Shown here piece by piece: positions 63,659-64,000 of a stretch of DNA of 64,000 nucleotides. A program made the translations under genes and the position numbers. Each line of letters begins with the position of its first letter. The stretch's first letter is position 1. Source of the DNA: Curtobacterium aurantiacum (lineage in GTDB: Bacteria > Actinomycetota > Actinomycetes > Actinomycetales > Microbacteriaceae). The stretch is taken from the NCBI RefSeq assembly GCF_018598555.1, contig NZ_JAHEWN010000006.1:1-64000 (forward strand), read 5' to 3'. Under the pieces are notes generated by a model, which worked only from the letters and a program-made list of their open reading frames with translations, had not been told where the DNA came from and did no database searches.

Positions 63659-64000
63659 TGGCGGTCTCCGGCCGGTTCGTGGCGCTCCTCGCCGTCGCGA
63701 TCGTGCCCACCGTGCTGCTCGGCAGCGGGTGGGCCGGTGTCGCGTGGGTCGGGGTGGTGCTGCTCGCCGCGGTGCTCGACGTCCTGCTCGCCGCCGACCT
63801 GCGGCGGGTCCGCGTGGAGCGCCGGATGCCGCGGCTCGCTCGACGCGACAGCACCGCGGACGGCACCCTCGTGCTCGCCAACGACGGGTCCCGGACGGTG
63901 CGCGGTGTGGTCCGCGACATGTGGGAGCCCTCGGCGGGCCACCGACCCCGCCGGATCCGCATGACGGTGCCCGGAGGCGAACGACGCACGGCCCGGATGC
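63658..64000 (+). CDS. DUF58 domain protein (partial, runs off right edge)
   Basis: At least 114 aa from GTG 63658, which overlaps the moxR stop (TAGTG). Two N-terminal membrane segments (about 8-22 and 26-44), then RRVRVERRMPRLARRDS and the beginning of the exposed domain. Start pattern and position directly after moxR are typical of DUF58 (VWA-like) partners. The C-terminus lies beyond base 64000. Confidence 0.85.
   Translation, partial: MAVSGRFVALLAVAIVPTVLLGSGWAGVAWVGVVLLAAVLDVLLAADLRRVRVERRMPRLARRDSTADGTLVLANDGSRTVRGVVRDMWEPSAGHRPRRIRMTVPGGERRTARM

Overview
The window comes from a high-GC actinobacterium, most likely a member of the Microbacteriaceae such as Curtobacterium (inferred from gene content, GC-rich codon use, many GTGA/ATGA gene overlaps and leaderless starts, not from any database search). 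It contains one tRNA, the upstream leader of an rRNA operon at the left edge, about 60 protein genes and one compact prophage.

Host region 1 (1-20.4 kb) is mostly branched-chain amino acid and serine synthesis on the minus strand: serA-leuB-ilvE-FAH hydrolase (5010 to 408), then two small membrane proteins and mtlD, then ilvD-ilvB-ilvN-ilvC (12644 to 7487). It is followed by trehalose synthesis (otsA-otsB), a large repeat-rich membrane protein, a CorA-type Mg transporter with a GQN motif, and an ArsB/SLC13-type permease.

Prophage (about 20,454-36,930, 16.5 kb) is a very small siphovirus-type temperate phage. It has a tyrosine integrase at the left end, a nearly gap-free minus-strand operon (small HTH proteins, HNH, TerL, portal, fused protease-capsid, connectors, tail tube, tape measure, tail tip, endolysin, holin) and an XRE repressor at the right end. 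The 9-bp sequence TACGGGCCG occurs at both ends. Joining the ends through it in silico, as in the excised circle, extends the repressor frame by 13 codons to a C-terminus ...SAVAA whose stop overlaps the ATG of the 63-aa gene upstream of int. In the lysogen the repressor is cut at ...TTGR. The integrase itself ends in ...TRLAA. This is the layout of the integration-dependent immunity switch known from mycobacteriophages such as BPs, and it is the most interesting feature of the window. The capsid and endolysin genes are both fusions that retain a strong internal ribosome site and start.

Host region 2 (36.9-64 kb) holds an MscS channel, an asparagine permease, a PepSY lipoprotein with a two-component system, an XRE/ImmA-IrrE/membrane-protein cluster, a YigZ protein, tRNA-Lys(CTT) and bcp. 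It continues with the conserved actinobacterial block whiB1-pdtaS-(Rv3235-like)-secA-hpf-comF-lpqB-mtrB-mtrA, and ends with a DUF4129-DUF4350-MoxR-DUF58 operon that runs off the right edge. Convergent genes are separated by strong hairpins, including a 32-bp palindrome present in two identical copies.
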